From a virus: a stretch of 47,279 nucleotides of DNA. The notes beneath the pieces were generated by a model. That model made no database searches, was not told the DNA's origin, and saw only the letters and a program-made list of their open reading frames with translations. Shown here in pieces: positions 8,814 through 17,601 of this stretch (within the stretch, counting starts at the first letter, position 1; the number at the start of each line of letters is the position of its first letter). The translations under genes and the position numbers were made by a program. Location: IMG/VR virus record IMGVR_UViG_3300001373_000006, positions 1 to 47,279 of that record, one strand, 5' to 3'.

Positions 8814-10175
8814 ATGGCTGAACCGAATGTCATTTATAGTATAAAATATGGTATAGATGTTTCACTTTTTACAGAAGATGGTAAAAATGAATTCGAACCA
8901 TTGCGTATAGACAGTATGTCATGGGATGTGGATTATAGTAAATCATTTTCTCCCAATATTAAGATAGTGTTACAATTGACACCAGGTCATATTAGGATAA
9001 TTAAGGATAATATGAGTAATATTCTTATGCATCTTAAAATGACCAGAATAAAATATATCAACTCATTGGAAGATCAAACAGATAGAACACCTGTTGAATC
9101 AGAGTTGTTATATGACACAATATTCGTCCCGATAGTAGAATCTGATGATATAATCAATTTAAGAAATTTTCCAGAAGATAATACATCAGATCCTATTGAA
9201 GAACAGGAGATTGGTGGTAATGATGCATCTATCAATATCTATAATGTCAGAATGTATATTAATACATTAGATTATCATCTAATGTATAAGAAGACATATA
9301 ATAGTGTATTGAGAAGTGCAAAGAACGGACCAATCACTGTTGACACAGCTTTAAAGTTTATATGTGAAACTTCGGATGTCAAAGGTTACATTATAGATGT
9401 ACCTGATAATAACATTCCTGTAAATAATATAATCATATCTCCCGGAAATGTGAAATATGTTATAGATTGTTTACAGATTATGTATGGGGTATATCTTAGG
9501 GATATACTTTCTTTTTATGATATTGATGGAAAATTATACATTCTGTCAAAATTAAGTAAAACTCATGATTATGAGAAAGGTAAGATACGGAAAACTATAG
9601 TAAGAGTATCTCCTGTAAATGATGTAGAAACTATGTCTCCTGGAACTATTACATATGATACCGATGATACAGTTATTCTAAATCTTATAAAGGGGTTAGA
9701 GGATGTTAATGTTGGTATCGCTGCAGGTGAGGCTCATGGTGATAGTATTATCTTTACAAATTATGGTTTTTCATCCGAAACATTCACTTATAAGGATGGT
9801 AAAATAGATGAGATAAATTCCCCAGCTAGAGAATTTATCAGAAATTCAATAAGTCATTCTAAAACATCAAAAGGAATTAGTTTTGAATATGATGAATTGA
9901 ACAACCCTTTTAACATGTTTAGCAATCTCAGTACATTTGGTATAGATACTGTTTATATAATCAAGTCTCATGGTATTGATATCGATTGTTTAAAACCTAA
10001 TGTTATCTACAATATAGAAATACCTGGTAATGAAGTCGATAATAGTAAATATATCAAAAAGGATTATAATCTATTAGGATTTCAACAAAATTTCTTAAGA
10101 GATAATGATAGTGGTACAATAAACGTCTTCAAATCGTATGAAGTATTGTCATTAGCGTGTAGTAATAAAAAATAA
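8814..10175 (+). CDS. Probable baseplate hub protein (gp27/gpD-like)
   Basis: The 453-residue chain has features of tail hub proteins. The N-terminal ~110 residues are beta-rich (IDSMSWDVDYSKSFSPNIKI). A Y-x-S-V-L...TVDTALKFICE segment (about 161-184) resembles the loading domain of hubs, and ISPGNVKYVIDCL followed by YGVYLRDILSFYDIDGKLYI (about 208-245) resembles the second hub domain, where a short-cycle peptide precedes a strand reporting a value. Hubs form a trimeric ring joining the tube to the spike. The assignment rests on pattern, not on an exact signature. GGAGG at 8796-8800 in the end of the upstream gene serves as ribosome binding site, with a 13-base spacing. It ends at a terminator shared with a convergent gene. 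Confidence 0.6.
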   Translation: MAEPNVIYSIKYGIDVSLFTEDGKNEFEPLRIDSMSWDVDYSKSFSPNIKIVLQLTPGHIRIIKDNMSNILMHLKMTRIKYINSLEDQTDRTPVESELLYDTIFVPIVESDDIINLRNFPEDNTSDPIEEQEIGGNDASINIYNVRMYINTLDYHLMYKKTYNSVLRSAKNGPITVDTALKFICETSDVKGYIIDVPDNNIPVNNIIISPGNVKYVIDCLQIMYGVYLRDILSFYDIDGKLYILSKLSKTHDYEKGKIRKTIVRVSPVNDVETMSPGTITYDTDDTVILNLIKGLEDVNVGIAAGEAHGDSIIFTNYGFSSETFTYKDGKIDEINSPAREFIRNSISHSKTSKGISFEYDELNNPFNMFSNLSTFGIDTVYIIKSHGIDIDCLKPNVIYNIEIPGNEVDNSKYIKKDYNLLGFQQNFLRDNDSGTINVFKSYEVLSLACSNKK

Positions 10176-10178
10176 AGA

Positions 10179-10204
10179 TAATGGAGGGTTTTATCCCTCC
10201 ATTA
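10179..10204. terminator. Bidirectional terminator between convergent genes
   Basis: TAATGGAGGG / CCCTCCATTA perfect 10-bp stem with TTTTAT loop and A/T flanks on both sides, between the hub gene and the minus-strand gene ending at 10209. Confidence 0.9.
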
Positions 10205-10208
10205 TTAT

Positions 10209-11948
10209 TTATACTTTAAATTGAGTTACTAAATTACCATTATCTATTTTAGAAGTTTTGGTAACATTTTCTCTCACATTTGTTATTTTTGAACGTTTAC
10301 TATTTTTATTTTCCTTATTGCCAGTATCTACACCAGTTTTATATTGATTACTATCACTTCTGCTTTTTTCTATTGCTATCATACTTTGTATAGCTGTTTG
10401 AGCAGTTCTATCAACTCGTACAGCTATATCATATACAACTGTACCAGCATTTGCAATATAAATAAATAACGGAATAAAACTCTGTAATAAATGTTCATGA
10501 TTCTGTAATACAACTATACGTTTTTTCAAATCCTTAGTGTTAGTTTCATTTTGAGTTTCAGATTTATCTATATTTTTATTCAATACATTCACATGTTTAT
10601 TGCCAATAGAACGTTTATACTCAGTAACTCTAGATGAAATCTTTTTATAATCCTGTTCGATATTTACAGATGAAAGTGTTTTATTTATACCCATTGAAAC
10701 TCCGAGAATTATATCCTTGAATTTCTTACTCATTATTTTAAATGAATCAGCACTTTTGAATATTGTATCTACACTTTGTTCTGTAGGTTTCTCGTGAGGT
10801 CTACTTAAGAATAAAGAAACTATTAAATGATGAAAAGGTGGATATTTTTTTGTTATAATACTTTCTACAGTATACCCGTATACATCGATATCTTTCAGTA
10901 TTATCGATGCTATCTTATATCTAAGATCTAACTTAAGAGATTTATTCACATCTTTAGCTGTTGCATCGGTAGATAATTTAACTTCTTTATAAGTCAAATA
11001 AGAGTTAACTTTCTTTATCATATCATCAAATGAACTTGATCCGAATAGATTTTCAATATGTGAATTATAGGTATTATATACCTTTATAATACCATTTACT
11101 ACTCTTGACATATATTTTGGAACTTTTTCATTTAGAATCATTACGGGATCATCAATAGTCTCATTTTCTAATATCTGAGCAGCATTGCCGTAATTTTTAT
11201 ACAAGTGATCTATTCTACCTATATTTTTATTATAAAATATAGTTCGTTTAACATTCAATTTATCAATAAATGATTTGATTTTTAAACTACTTTCGTTTAA
11301 AATAGTTTTTATTTTCAAAACCATATTGCCTATGAATTTTAGAATATTTCTAAATCTTTTGGCATCATCAAGAGCTTTAGTTTCATCTACTTCTTCAGAT
11401 ATACTATAAGACTCCAGAGAAGATTCGAAATTATCAATATTAAATCCTCTTTTATCATTAATAATTTCGTTTTTAATAATATCGCCATAGTTGATATCAA
11501 AGGAATCTTCCTTTTCGTTAAAGAAATACATAGCTAATATCTTAACATTATGTATAAGACAGTCTATATAATTATATAGACTATTCATACTTACTGTATC
11601 GAAATTGCATATTTTTTCTTCATTATTGATAATGAATTCGATTATTTTCATTATATCCGTAAGATTAGAATAACCGAATATATTTCTAAGTTCAGTTCTA
11701 CCCTCAGCATAAGTATCATATTTATACATTATCTGATCTTTATCAAATGCACCACTATCGATGTTATTTTTAAATACTTCATAGTTTGCATATGAATATC
11801 TGAAATTAATGATTTTTCTGTCAATGGGTGAAATGATTGTATTATCATTAGATAATTTAGTTAGATATTTATATATATAATCTTTAAAATCTGATTTATA
11901 TAAATTTCTAACCTCTGATATAAGTTTTCTCAAATCATCTATTTTCAT
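10209..11948 (-). CDS. Probable internal virion protein, large, 579 residues
   Basis: Mostly alpha-helical, with many Ile/Lys/Asn/Ser residues. An SLE|S motif at about 177-180 sits in an acidic segment and is followed by long amphipathic helices (about 195-240), a layout like the paralogous proteins upstream (12034-17398). A hydrophobic stretch near 485-510 (SFIPLFIYIANAGTVVYDIA) could touch a membrane; the C-terminal 55 residues are basic and low complexity. The start is the ATG at 11948 with AAGGAG eight bases upstream. An in-frame ATG at 11984 overlaps the promoter motif (11982-11993) and has no ribosome binding site. The gene is last in the minus-strand block and has its own promoter after the 12001-12024 terminator. 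The link to the paralogous family is tentative. Confidence 0.75.
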   Translation of the reverse strand: MKIDDLRKLISEVRNLYKSDFKDYIYKYLTKLSNDNTIISPIDRKIINFRYSYANYEVFKNNIDSGAFDKDQIMYKYDTYAEGRTELRNIFGYSNLTDIMKIIEFIINNEEKICNFDTVSMNSLYNYIDCLIHNVKILAMYFFNEKEDSFDINYGDIIKNEIINDKRGFNIDNFESSLESYSISEEVDETKALDDAKRFRNILKFIGNMVLKIKTILNESSLKIKSFIDKLNVKRTIFYNKNIGRIDHLYKNYGNAAQILENETIDDPVMILNEKVPKYMSRVVNGIIKVYNTYNSHIENLFGSSSFDDMIKKVNSYLTYKEVKLSTDATAKDVNKSLKLDLRYKIASIILKDIDVYGYTVESIITKKYPPFHHLIVSLFLSRPHEKPTEQSVDTIFKSADSFKIMSKKFKDIILGVSMGINKTLSSVNIEQDYKKISSRVTEYKRSIGNKHVNVLNKNIDKSETQNETNTKDLKKRIVVLQNHEHLLQSFIPLFIYIANAGTVVYDIAVRVDRTAQTAIQSMIAIEKSRSDSNQYKTGVDTGNKENKNSKRSKITNVRENVTKTSKIDNGNLVTQFKV

Positions 11949-11981
11949 AGAATATAGCTCCTTTATAGTACATATATAACT

Positions 11982-11993
11982 CATTAGTATGTT
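11982..11993 (-). promoter_or_regulatory. AACA-N6-TG late-type promoter motif
   Basis: AACA-TACTAA-TG on the minus strand, followed after two bases by TTATATATG. It lies 34 bases before the ATG at 11948 and its last bases create the spurious upstream ATG. Confidence 0.6.
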
Positions 11994-12000
11994 TTAATAG

Positions 12001-12024
12001 AAAAGAGGCTATTTAGCCTCTTTT
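12001..12024 (-). terminator. Intrinsic terminator
   Basis: AAAAGAGGCT / AGCCTCTTTT perfect 10-bp stem with a 4-base loop; its minus-strand 3' side ends in a T run. It closes the gene ending at 12034. Confidence 0.9.
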
Positions 12025-12033
12025 CATATTATT

Positions 12034-13206
12034 TTATGTTTCTGAAACTTTTTTACATAATGTAAATGCGGTTCTGATCAAATGTAAATGCAATGATATA
12101 ACCCAAAATGAGTTAGTTACCATAGCATTGATACCTATCTGTTGATTTGTGATTGTAGAGTATAACTTTACTCTATATTTCATGTCTTCAAATGATATTT
12201 TTGTCCCCTTATCGACAACTACAAGCAGATCATTTAAAAACCTTAAACAGAAATTAATATTAAATAAATATCCACGCAGGTTACAACCTGTTTTAAGACT
12301 ATCGTATGAGAATGTTTCGAAGAACTCTTTTGATGTGACAGATCTGAAAGACTTATCTTCATCAAATAACATACCTTCCATCGATGAAATATTAGTTTTC
12401 ATAGCAATTTCTTTCATCTTCTCTGATATTGCCATATACTCATCAATTTTTTCACATTCGACATTTTCATCATCTTTTATAGAGTTTTTATAAAAATATG
12501 TAATTTCAGTCATGTGCCTAAAAACACTATTATATTCATCACTCATCAATGATAAAAATTGTACGAAATTAAGTTTCTTTGGAGATTTTACAGTTATTGA
12601 TACACTTTCGTTACTGCATATCTTTTCTTTCTCTTTTTCTCCATTAGTAATCATCCATGAAGAAATTTCAACCATTTCATTACACATGAAATTATGAATC
12701 CTTTTAAACATCATTATTAAGGATTCGTGTACTTTACTAACAATACGACCCATTAATTCCCAATATTTCTTATTAAATTCATCATCATAAACAACGGGAA
12801 TTATTATTTCACTTTCATTACCTACAGCAGCATATAATACATTATTATCATTAGCGTCATTATTTGAGTTGGTTGACATCTCAAATTCTTTTCTGCTATC
12901 ATCGTCGTTAATGATAACTGTATCATCTGGTTTAGCTATTAAACTCTCTTCTTCTTTAGATTTACTCATCTTTGAACATTTTTCTACTGATCGAAGAGAT
13001 AGTAGTTGAGAATTCGACTCGGCAATATTGTTATATACACCGCCCAGTGAAATATCAGGATCGTCAGCATCTCCAGTAGCTTCCAATATTTCTTTCTCAC
13101 TATCAGTAATAATCCCATTTTCAATAGAAATAAATCTATTATTATTTCTAAATAGATTGGTTACAATGCTCTCGATAGCAACATCTTTAGAAAGGTCAGT
13201 TTTCAT
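12034..13206 (-). CDS. Probable internal head protein, paralogue family member, 390 residues
   Basis: The N-terminus VAIESIVTNLF...DSEKEILEATGDADDPD aligns with VESILNGLF...DDEKDILEGPIEADDGA of the protein at 16346-17398, and the C-terminal helix (NAMVTNSFWVISLHLHLIRTAF) aligns with the conserved C-terminal helix of that family. The middle is more divergent and longer, and the conserved STE site of the relatives is replaced by SVE at residues 73-75. The ATG at 13206 follows AAAGGAG. It has its own promoter and terminator. A role as packaged internal protein is inferred from the family layout and genome position. Confidence 0.72.
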   Translation of the reverse strand: MKTDLSKDVAIESIVTNLFRNNNRFISIENGIITDSEKEILEATGDADDPDISLGGVYNNIAESNSQLLSLRSVEKCSKMSKSKEEESLIAKPDDTVIINDDDSRKEFEMSTNSNNDANDNNVLYAAVGNESEIIIPVVYDDEFNKKYWELMGRIVSKVHESLIMMFKRIHNFMCNEMVEISSWMITNGEKEKEKICSNESVSITVKSPKKLNFVQFLSLMSDEYNSVFRHMTEITYFYKNSIKDDENVECEKIDEYMAISEKMKEIAMKTNISSMEGMLFDEDKSFRSVTSKEFFETFSYDSLKTGCNLRGYLFNINFCLRFLNDLLVVVDKGTKISFEDMKYRVKLYSTITNQQIGINAMVTNSFWVISLHLHLIRTAFTLCKKVSET

Positions 13207-13255
13207 AATTTATATAACTCCTTTTTCATGAATTTCATAGTTAATATATAACCTA

Positions 13256-13267
13256 CATTAATATGTT
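13256..13267 (-). promoter_or_regulatory. AACA-N6-TG late-type promoter motif
   Basis: AACA-TATTAA-TG on the minus strand, followed four bases later by TTATATATT; 50 bases before the ATG at 13206. Confidence 0.65.
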
Positions 13268-13280
13268 ATAGTAGTAAATT

Positions 13281-13308
13281 AAAATGGAGGGTTTTACCCC
13301 TCCATTTT
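13281..13308 (-). terminator. Intrinsic terminator
   Basis: AAAATGGAGGG / CCCTCCATTTT stem around a 5-6 base loop, just after the stop at 13314 on the minus strand. Confidence 0.9.
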
Positions 13309-13313
13309 GTTTA

Positions 13314-14375
13314 TTAAGCAAGTAATTTCACAGATGTCTTAGGTTTAGCTTCTTCAGCATCAACCTTTTCTACAGCCAATTTAGCATATCTATACGATAC
13401 TTTTGTTATTGATACCATCGTATAGAGTTTTGTATACATTAAATTTGAACACAATGCAATAGCTCTAGATGCCTTACCTCCAACAAGTCGTATATACGTA
13501 AAATGATTCGGTAGAACTGCCTTTACTTCCATAGTTATTGAATTTGCAAATGATAATATATGATTAACACTTTTAATACTTTTGATGGATTTATTTATAT
13601 CGGTTTTATACTGACCAATATTTACAAGAGTGTCCACAATATTAATACTCTTATTATACTCCTCGATTGATACAGCTTTTTTCTCTGCATTCTCACCATA
13701 TATAGCATTCTCAACATTTTGTATGTTATTTTTAGCTATATATTTTCCAAGTTTCACTGATTGTTCAGTACCGTATTTACCTTGGGCACTTATAAAAAGC
13801 CGTGATGCTTTAAGGTCACTTATCCAATTTTCAACCGTATCGAGAATTGACAGATCGACTTCATATTTACCGATAGGTTTTTTAACGTTCAATGAAATTT
13901 CATATACAAATTTATGAATACCCGTCTCAATCTTACTCTTATTATCGATAGCCCATTTTTTAAGTTTATTAAAATCACCGGCTATCCATATCTGAATACG
14001 CTTCATAAATAAAATTATAAACTGGCGTATTTTCTCAAGAGCACCTTTAAACCATTTCCAAAATGATTCTAATACTTTTTTACCAACTTCGTGTACTTTT
14101 GAAGATACGGATTCAGTCGATTGTTTCGACCATAAATATTCCTCAGCAACTCGTATACCATAATTAATGGTATTAACTTCACTTTGCAATCTGTAGCATT
14201 CTTCAGAAATATACTCAATATCGGCACCATTATCTTCATCTTCAGGTCCATTGATAATATCAATTTCATAATCACTAAACATTGCTTTATCATCATCATT
14301 AATTTTTTCATCATCCGTTTTGGATTTTGAGCAAACAAGATCTTCTATAAGATCTTCTATACTAATTGAATTCAT
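13314..14375 (-). CDS. Probable internal head protein, paralogue family member, 353 residues
   Basis: Clear paralogue of the proteins at 14412-15416 and 16346-17398. Order: acidic N-terminal region ending EDEDNGADIEYISEEC, a GIRVAEEYLWSKQ helix, an STE|S motif at residues 86-88, then FWKWFKGALEKIRQF and WIAGDFNKLKKWAIDNKSKI, and a C-terminal YTMVSITKVSYRYAKLAVEK helix. If S-x-E is the prohead protease site, as in phiKZ-type phages, the first ~88 residues are a propeptide. The start is the ATG at 14375 after AAAGG; an in-frame TTG at 14399 lies upstream of that site and is rejected. It follows the 334-residue paralogue after 36 bases with no terminator, so the two form an operon. Confidence 0.8.
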   Translation of the reverse strand: MNSISIEDLIEDLVCSKSKTDDEKINDDDKAMFSDYEIDIINGPEDEDNGADIEYISEECYRLQSEVNTINYGIRVAEEYLWSKQSTESVSSKVHEVGKKVLESFWKWFKGALEKIRQFIILFMKRIQIWIAGDFNKLKKWAIDNKSKIETGIHKFVYEISLNVKKPIGKYEVDLSILDTVENWISDLKASRLFISAQGKYGTEQSVKLGKYIAKNNIQNVENAIYGENAEKKAVSIEEYNKSINIVDTLVNIGQYKTDINKSIKSIKSVNHILSFANSITMEVKAVLPNHFTYIRLVGGKASRAIALCSNLMYTKLYTMVSITKVSYRYAKLAVEKVDAEEAKPKTSVKLLA

Positions 14376-14411
14376 AATGTACACCCTTTCTTTATACAAA
14401 ATAATATTTTT

Positions 14412-15416
14412 TTAAACTAAAACTGAGTTAAAAGCTTTTTCAGCATATTCATGCGCCACTTTAGTAATGTATATATTATTGGATAATGACCAATAACATA
14501 TATTTACAGCTAATACGGCTGATTTTTGCAATATTAAACCATACTTCCTTATTTTCTGTGCTTCATCTGGCGTAACCTTTGAAAAATCACCATTTAAACC
14601 CATCTTTTTTATAGATAGAATATTAGTGGTTAATGCATTTATCAATTTGGTCGGTTCTTCCAATTCAGATCTAATTTCATCTATATTGATTAATCTATCG
14701 ACAATACCACCAATAGCTGTATCATAATCTTTCATCGATATGTTTTTATTTTTGTTATCCTCATATACATATTCATCCATTGTTGTTATTGAGTATGTAT
14801 CAATAAATTCTTCTAATTTATTGAAATTTTCATATTTTATTTGATTCTTAGACAAAATAAGATGTATACTCTCATTAATTAACTGAGCTATCTCTGACAT
14901 ATCCGGTCTAGCATGCAACGGTATTTTTGTATACATGAATATTTCTTCACCGTTTTCATCTATACCTTTTTCGATACTTGATTTATTCTTTTTTGCCCAT
15001 TTTGAAACATTTCTCATATTGCCAGATATTGCGATATGTGTACGTCTAATAGCAATTAACAAAGATGTACGAAGTTTTTCAAATATACTCTTAATGATAT
15101 CCCAGAATTTTTTTAGTACAATTTCAATACTATCGATAAATGACTCTGTTGATACTGACCATTGAAACTTTTCAAATGCAGCCATACCAAGTTGAATAAC
15201 TGATACATCATTAAGTATATTAATACCCTCTATAGATAAACTTTCAGCTTCATCTTTAGAAACTTCAGTGTCTTCATCTATAGGTGCATTTACCAATTTC
15301 ATCTCAAAATCAGATAGTTCGATTTTTTTATGCTCATCAAGTTTATCAGATTCATTAGAAAATAATGAATCTAAAATACTCTCAAATGACATATTTTCAT
15401 CAATATTAATTGTCAT
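14412..15416 (-). CDS. Probable internal head protein, paralogue family member, 334 residues
   Basis: Paralogue of the neighbours. MSFESILDSLFSNES at residues 9-23 matches SVESILNGLFSQES of the 350-residue protein; an acidic stretch follows (IDEDTEVSKDEAE), then QLGMAAFEKFQWSVSTES with STE at 89-91, FWDIIKSIFEKLRT, IAISGNMRNVSKWAKKNKSSI and a C-terminal YWSLSNNIYITKVAHEYAEKAF helix. The shared pattern argues for gene duplication and common processing. The ATG at 15416 follows AGGTGG. It is the first gene of a two-gene unit with its own AACA-type promoter. Confidence 0.8.
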   Translation of the reverse strand: MTINIDENMSFESILDSLFSNESDKLDEHKKIELSDFEMKLVNAPIDEDTEVSKDEAESLSIEGINILNDVSVIQLGMAAFEKFQWSVSTESFIDSIEIVLKKFWDIIKSIFEKLRTSLLIAIRRTHIAISGNMRNVSKWAKKNKSSIEKGIDENGEEIFMYTKIPLHARPDMSEIAQLINESIHLILSKNQIKYENFNKLEEFIDTYSITTMDEYVYEDNKNKNISMKDYDTAIGGIVDRLINIDEIRSELEEPTKLINALTTNILSIKKMGLNGDFSKVTPDEAQKIRKYGLILQKSAVLAVNICYWSLSNNIYITKVAHEYAEKAFNSVLV

Positions 15417-15458
15417 AATTTAAAACCACCTGTATAGAATGTTAAATAATATATAATA

Positions 15459-15470
15459 CATTAATATGTT
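15459..15470 (-). promoter_or_regulatory. AACA-N6-TG late-type promoter motif
   Basis: AACA-TATTAA-TG on the minus strand followed two bases later by TTATATATT; 43 bases before the ATG at 15416. Confidence 0.65.
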
Positions 15471-15480
15471 ATTCTTAAAA

Positions 15481-15500
15481 AAAAGGGGATAACCCCTTTT
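15481..15500 (-). terminator. Intrinsic terminator
   Basis: AAAAGGGG / CCCCTTTT with an ATAA loop, directly after the minus-strand stop at 15501. Confidence 0.9.
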
Positions 15501-16193
15501 TTAGTTCTTCTTTGAAGAATTATTTCGCTGTATATTACCTTTACTCCTGGTTCGTTTTGGCGCAGTCATATTGGTATGATTTTTGGATTTAACACCTCTC
15601 ATCAGTGCTCTTTCAGCTTCTGTGAGGGTTTTAATGGTTTGTTTTTCCGAATGATCGATTGCTCCGAGAATGACTTCCAATAATGTGAATTCCCCAATTT
15701 CATTATTGATGAAATGATTATCTACGAAATCATCTCTGGTAGAATTCATGAACATATTGATAAAATTCTTTCCATTCTCCTGATACTCATTCATGCGAGA
15801 CTGATCATAATCAGTCTGTGACATCTGGAAAGCGTTTATAATATCCTTTACGGTTATGGACCCGAGAAATCGGTTCAATGGTTCATCGAAAAATTCAGAC
15901 AACTTTGTAAATTGTGAATACTTAGCATGGTTGATATCCACAACAAACTTAGACAACCTTGGAGGCAACTCCTTATGATAGATATTGTAGACTATGCCAT
16001 TAGGAAAAACGACTTTATCACACTTAGCCAAAGGAGGGGGAACATCAGGCTCATTAGGATAGAATGCATTATCAGCTGCTTTTATAGTTTCAATCATTCT
16101 ATCCGTGGTGATCATAACCGCTGCATCTGCCAAAGCAATTGAACAATCGCGCATGTTTTTCGATGTCTTTTCAAAATCATCTTTTGAAAACAT
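15501..16193 (-). CDS. Unknown protein with basic C-terminal tail, 230 residues
   Basis: No family recognised. The body is mostly helical with a proline-rich turn (EPDVPPPLAK, about 48-57) and no membrane segment. The last ~28 residues are strongly basic (PKRTRSKGN...NNSSKKN), as in DNA-contacting or packaged proteins. Base composition is visibly less AT-rich than most neighbours, a trait shared with the 350-residue paralogue, tube and sheath genes, which suggests high expression. The ATG at 16193 follows AAGGAG. It lies inside the internal-head-protein block but shares no obvious similarity with the paralogues. Confidence 0.75.
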   Translation of the reverse strand: MFSKDDFEKTSKNMRDCSIALADAAVMITTDRMIETIKAADNAFYPNEPDVPPPLAKCDKVVFPNGIVYNIYHKELPPRLSKFVVDINHAKYSQFTKLSEFFDEPLNRFLGSITVKDIINAFQMSQTDYDQSRMNEYQENGKNFINMFMNSTRDDFVDNHFINNEIGEFTLLEVILGAIDHSEKQTIKTLTEAERALMRGVKSKNHTNMTAPKRTRSKGNIQRNNSSKKN

Positions 16194-16257
16194 TATATAC
16201 TCCTTATAAAAGGTTTATCAGATAAATTATAACCATTTAAATAATAGTTATTTACAA

Positions 16258-16273
16258 TAATATATATATAATT
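16258..16273 (-). promoter_or_regulatory. TTATATATATA promoter-like motif
   Basis: AATTATATATATATTA on the minus strand about 65 bases before the ATG at 16193. The AACA motif is not clear here. Confidence 0.35.
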
Positions 16274-16286
16274 TAAAAAGAAGTTA

Positions 16287-16314
16287 AAATACAGGAGCCG
16301 AAGCTCCTGTATTT
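16287..16314 (-). terminator. Intrinsic terminator
   Basis: AAATACAGGAGC / GCTCCTGTATTT perfect 12-bp stem with a CGAA loop, downstream of the 350-residue protein gene on the minus strand. Confidence 0.9.
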
Positions 16315-16345
16315 AAATAAATAAAGATCGAAAATTAGAGAAAGA

Positions 16346-17398
16346 TTACTTCTTCTCTTCTTTTGCGGGTTCCTTCTTTTCAGGTTTTGCAGCAGCAGCG
16401 ACAGCTTTCTTGGCATAGTTCCGGCAAATTTTGATCATGGTGATCTTTGTCGAAAGAATCCAGTACTCTGCAGATACTGTTGCACTGAGACCCTGTTGCA
16501 TGAGTGTAGCCATTGCTTTGGCTGCTTCAACTTTGGACTTATTTTCATCAGTAACAGCAATATTTGCAGCTTTATTGATAACGTTAACCGAAGCATTTGT
16601 TTCCCTTGAGTACTTGGCAAGATCAGTTGCACTGGTCTTAATCCAACTCGCAGATGTCAAAACAGCATCGATGCTACTTCCGAGAGCTTTCAATGCATCA
16701 TTATAGTCTTTCATTGAAACATCTGCTGACTTTGCATCTTTACCAAATACAGTAGCGTTCAACTGAGGAACTTTTACTGTAGCAATGAAATCCTTCACGG
16801 TTTTTACATTTGCTTCATCGGCCATTTCCTGAGCCTGAACAGCTTTAACAATAGCACTAATTGCAGCCATTGCATCACCGGTAGATGGGAATTTTGCAAC
16901 AGGTTTCTTAACTACAAGGGAGATATCCCCACCTTTTGCAGTAAGACCTTCTGCTACTTTTGCCTTATTCTCAGCATACCATTTGACAATACCCTTCATA
17001 TCCCCGGCGAGGAATATGTTCGCATAACGAATTGCGGAGAGTGCATACTCACGGATTTTAATAACGATGGATTTCAACCAGCTCCAGAACTTCTTCAGAG
17101 CGGCACCAATGTCAACAGCTTCAGTTGACTGTGTCCATACATACTCTTCTGCAGCGCGCATACCGAATTGAAGTAACTGAACATCACCGAAAATACGTGC
17201 AGACTCTTCAGCAACTTCAGCACCATCGGCACCATCATCAGCTTCAATCGGACCTTCGAGAATATCCTTCTCATCATCCGTAATTTCATCAATTTCCTCC
17301 ACTTTAACAACTGTGGAACTATCATTATCATCCGATTCCTGGGAAAACAATCCGTTAAGGATACTTTCTACAGAAATGTCATCGATTTTTTTGCTCAT
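16346..17398 (-). CDS. Probable abundant internal head protein, paralogue family member, 350 residues
   Basis: The best-preserved member of the family. Order: SVESILNGLFSQES (9-22), a very acidic stretch (about 32-62, DDEKDILEGP then EADDGADGAE), QFGMRAAEEYVW (77-88), STE|A at 91-93, FWSWLKSIVIKIREY, IFLAGDMKGIVKWYAENKAKV, and a C-terminal YWILSTKITMIKICRNYAKKA helix followed by an Ala/Lys/Pro/Glu tail. Codons are much more GC-rich than in its paralogues, suggesting this copy is made in large amounts. Cleavage after STE would remove an acidic ~93-residue propeptide. GGAGG precedes the ATG at 17398. The leader is long, about 120 bases from the AACA motif. Confidence 0.82.
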   Translation of the reverse strand: MSKKIDDISVESILNGLFSQESDDNDSSTVVKVEEIDEITDDEKDILEGPIEADDGADGAEVAEESARIFGDVQLLQFGMRAAEEYVWTQSTEAVDIGAALKKFWSWLKSIVIKIREYALSAIRYANIFLAGDMKGIVKWYAENKAKVAEGLTAKGGDISLVVKKPVAKFPSTGDAMAAISAIVKAVQAQEMADEANVKTVKDFIATVKVPQLNATVFGKDAKSADVSMKDYNDALKALGSSIDAVLTSASWIKTSATDLAKYSRETNASVNVINKAANIAVTDENKSKVEAAKAMATLMQQGLSATVSAEYWILSTKITMIKICRNYAKKAVAAAAKPEKKEPAKEEKK

Positions 17399-17456
17399 TT
17401 TTCCTCCAATAAAAACTTTGTCTTAATTTGAAGAACTTTTGTAATATTTTACATAT

Positions 17457-17471
17457 CCTATATATAACCTG
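17457..17471 (-). promoter_or_regulatory. GGTTATATATAG motif in long leader
   Basis: CAGGTTATATATAGG on the minus strand, 60 bases before the ATG at 17398 and downstream of the AACA motif; it may be a second promoter for this gene. Confidence 0.35.
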
Positions 17472-17519
17472 TCAAAGTCTATGAGATATGCAAAATTACG
17501 GTTTCTCATTAATTATTTA

Positions 17520-17531
17520 CATTAATATGTT
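17520..17531 (-). promoter_or_regulatory. AACA-N6-TG late-type promoter motif
   Basis: AACA-TATTAA-TG on the minus strand, identical to those at 13256, 15459 and 40500, but 122 bases before the start codon. Confidence 0.55.
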
Positions 17532-17558
17532 ATTTTTTAAATATTAAATTTTTAAATA

Positions 17559-17582
17559 AACGGCAATAGTATTATTACCGTT
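17559..17582 (-). terminator. Intrinsic terminator
   Basis: Inverted repeat AACGGYAATA either side of a 4-base loop. One pair is G-U in the minus-strand RNA but a C-A mismatch in plus-strand RNA, so it is built to work on the minus strand, after the stop at 17602. Confidence 0.8.
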
Positions 17583-17601
17583 ATAATCAAATAATATTCA
17601 T

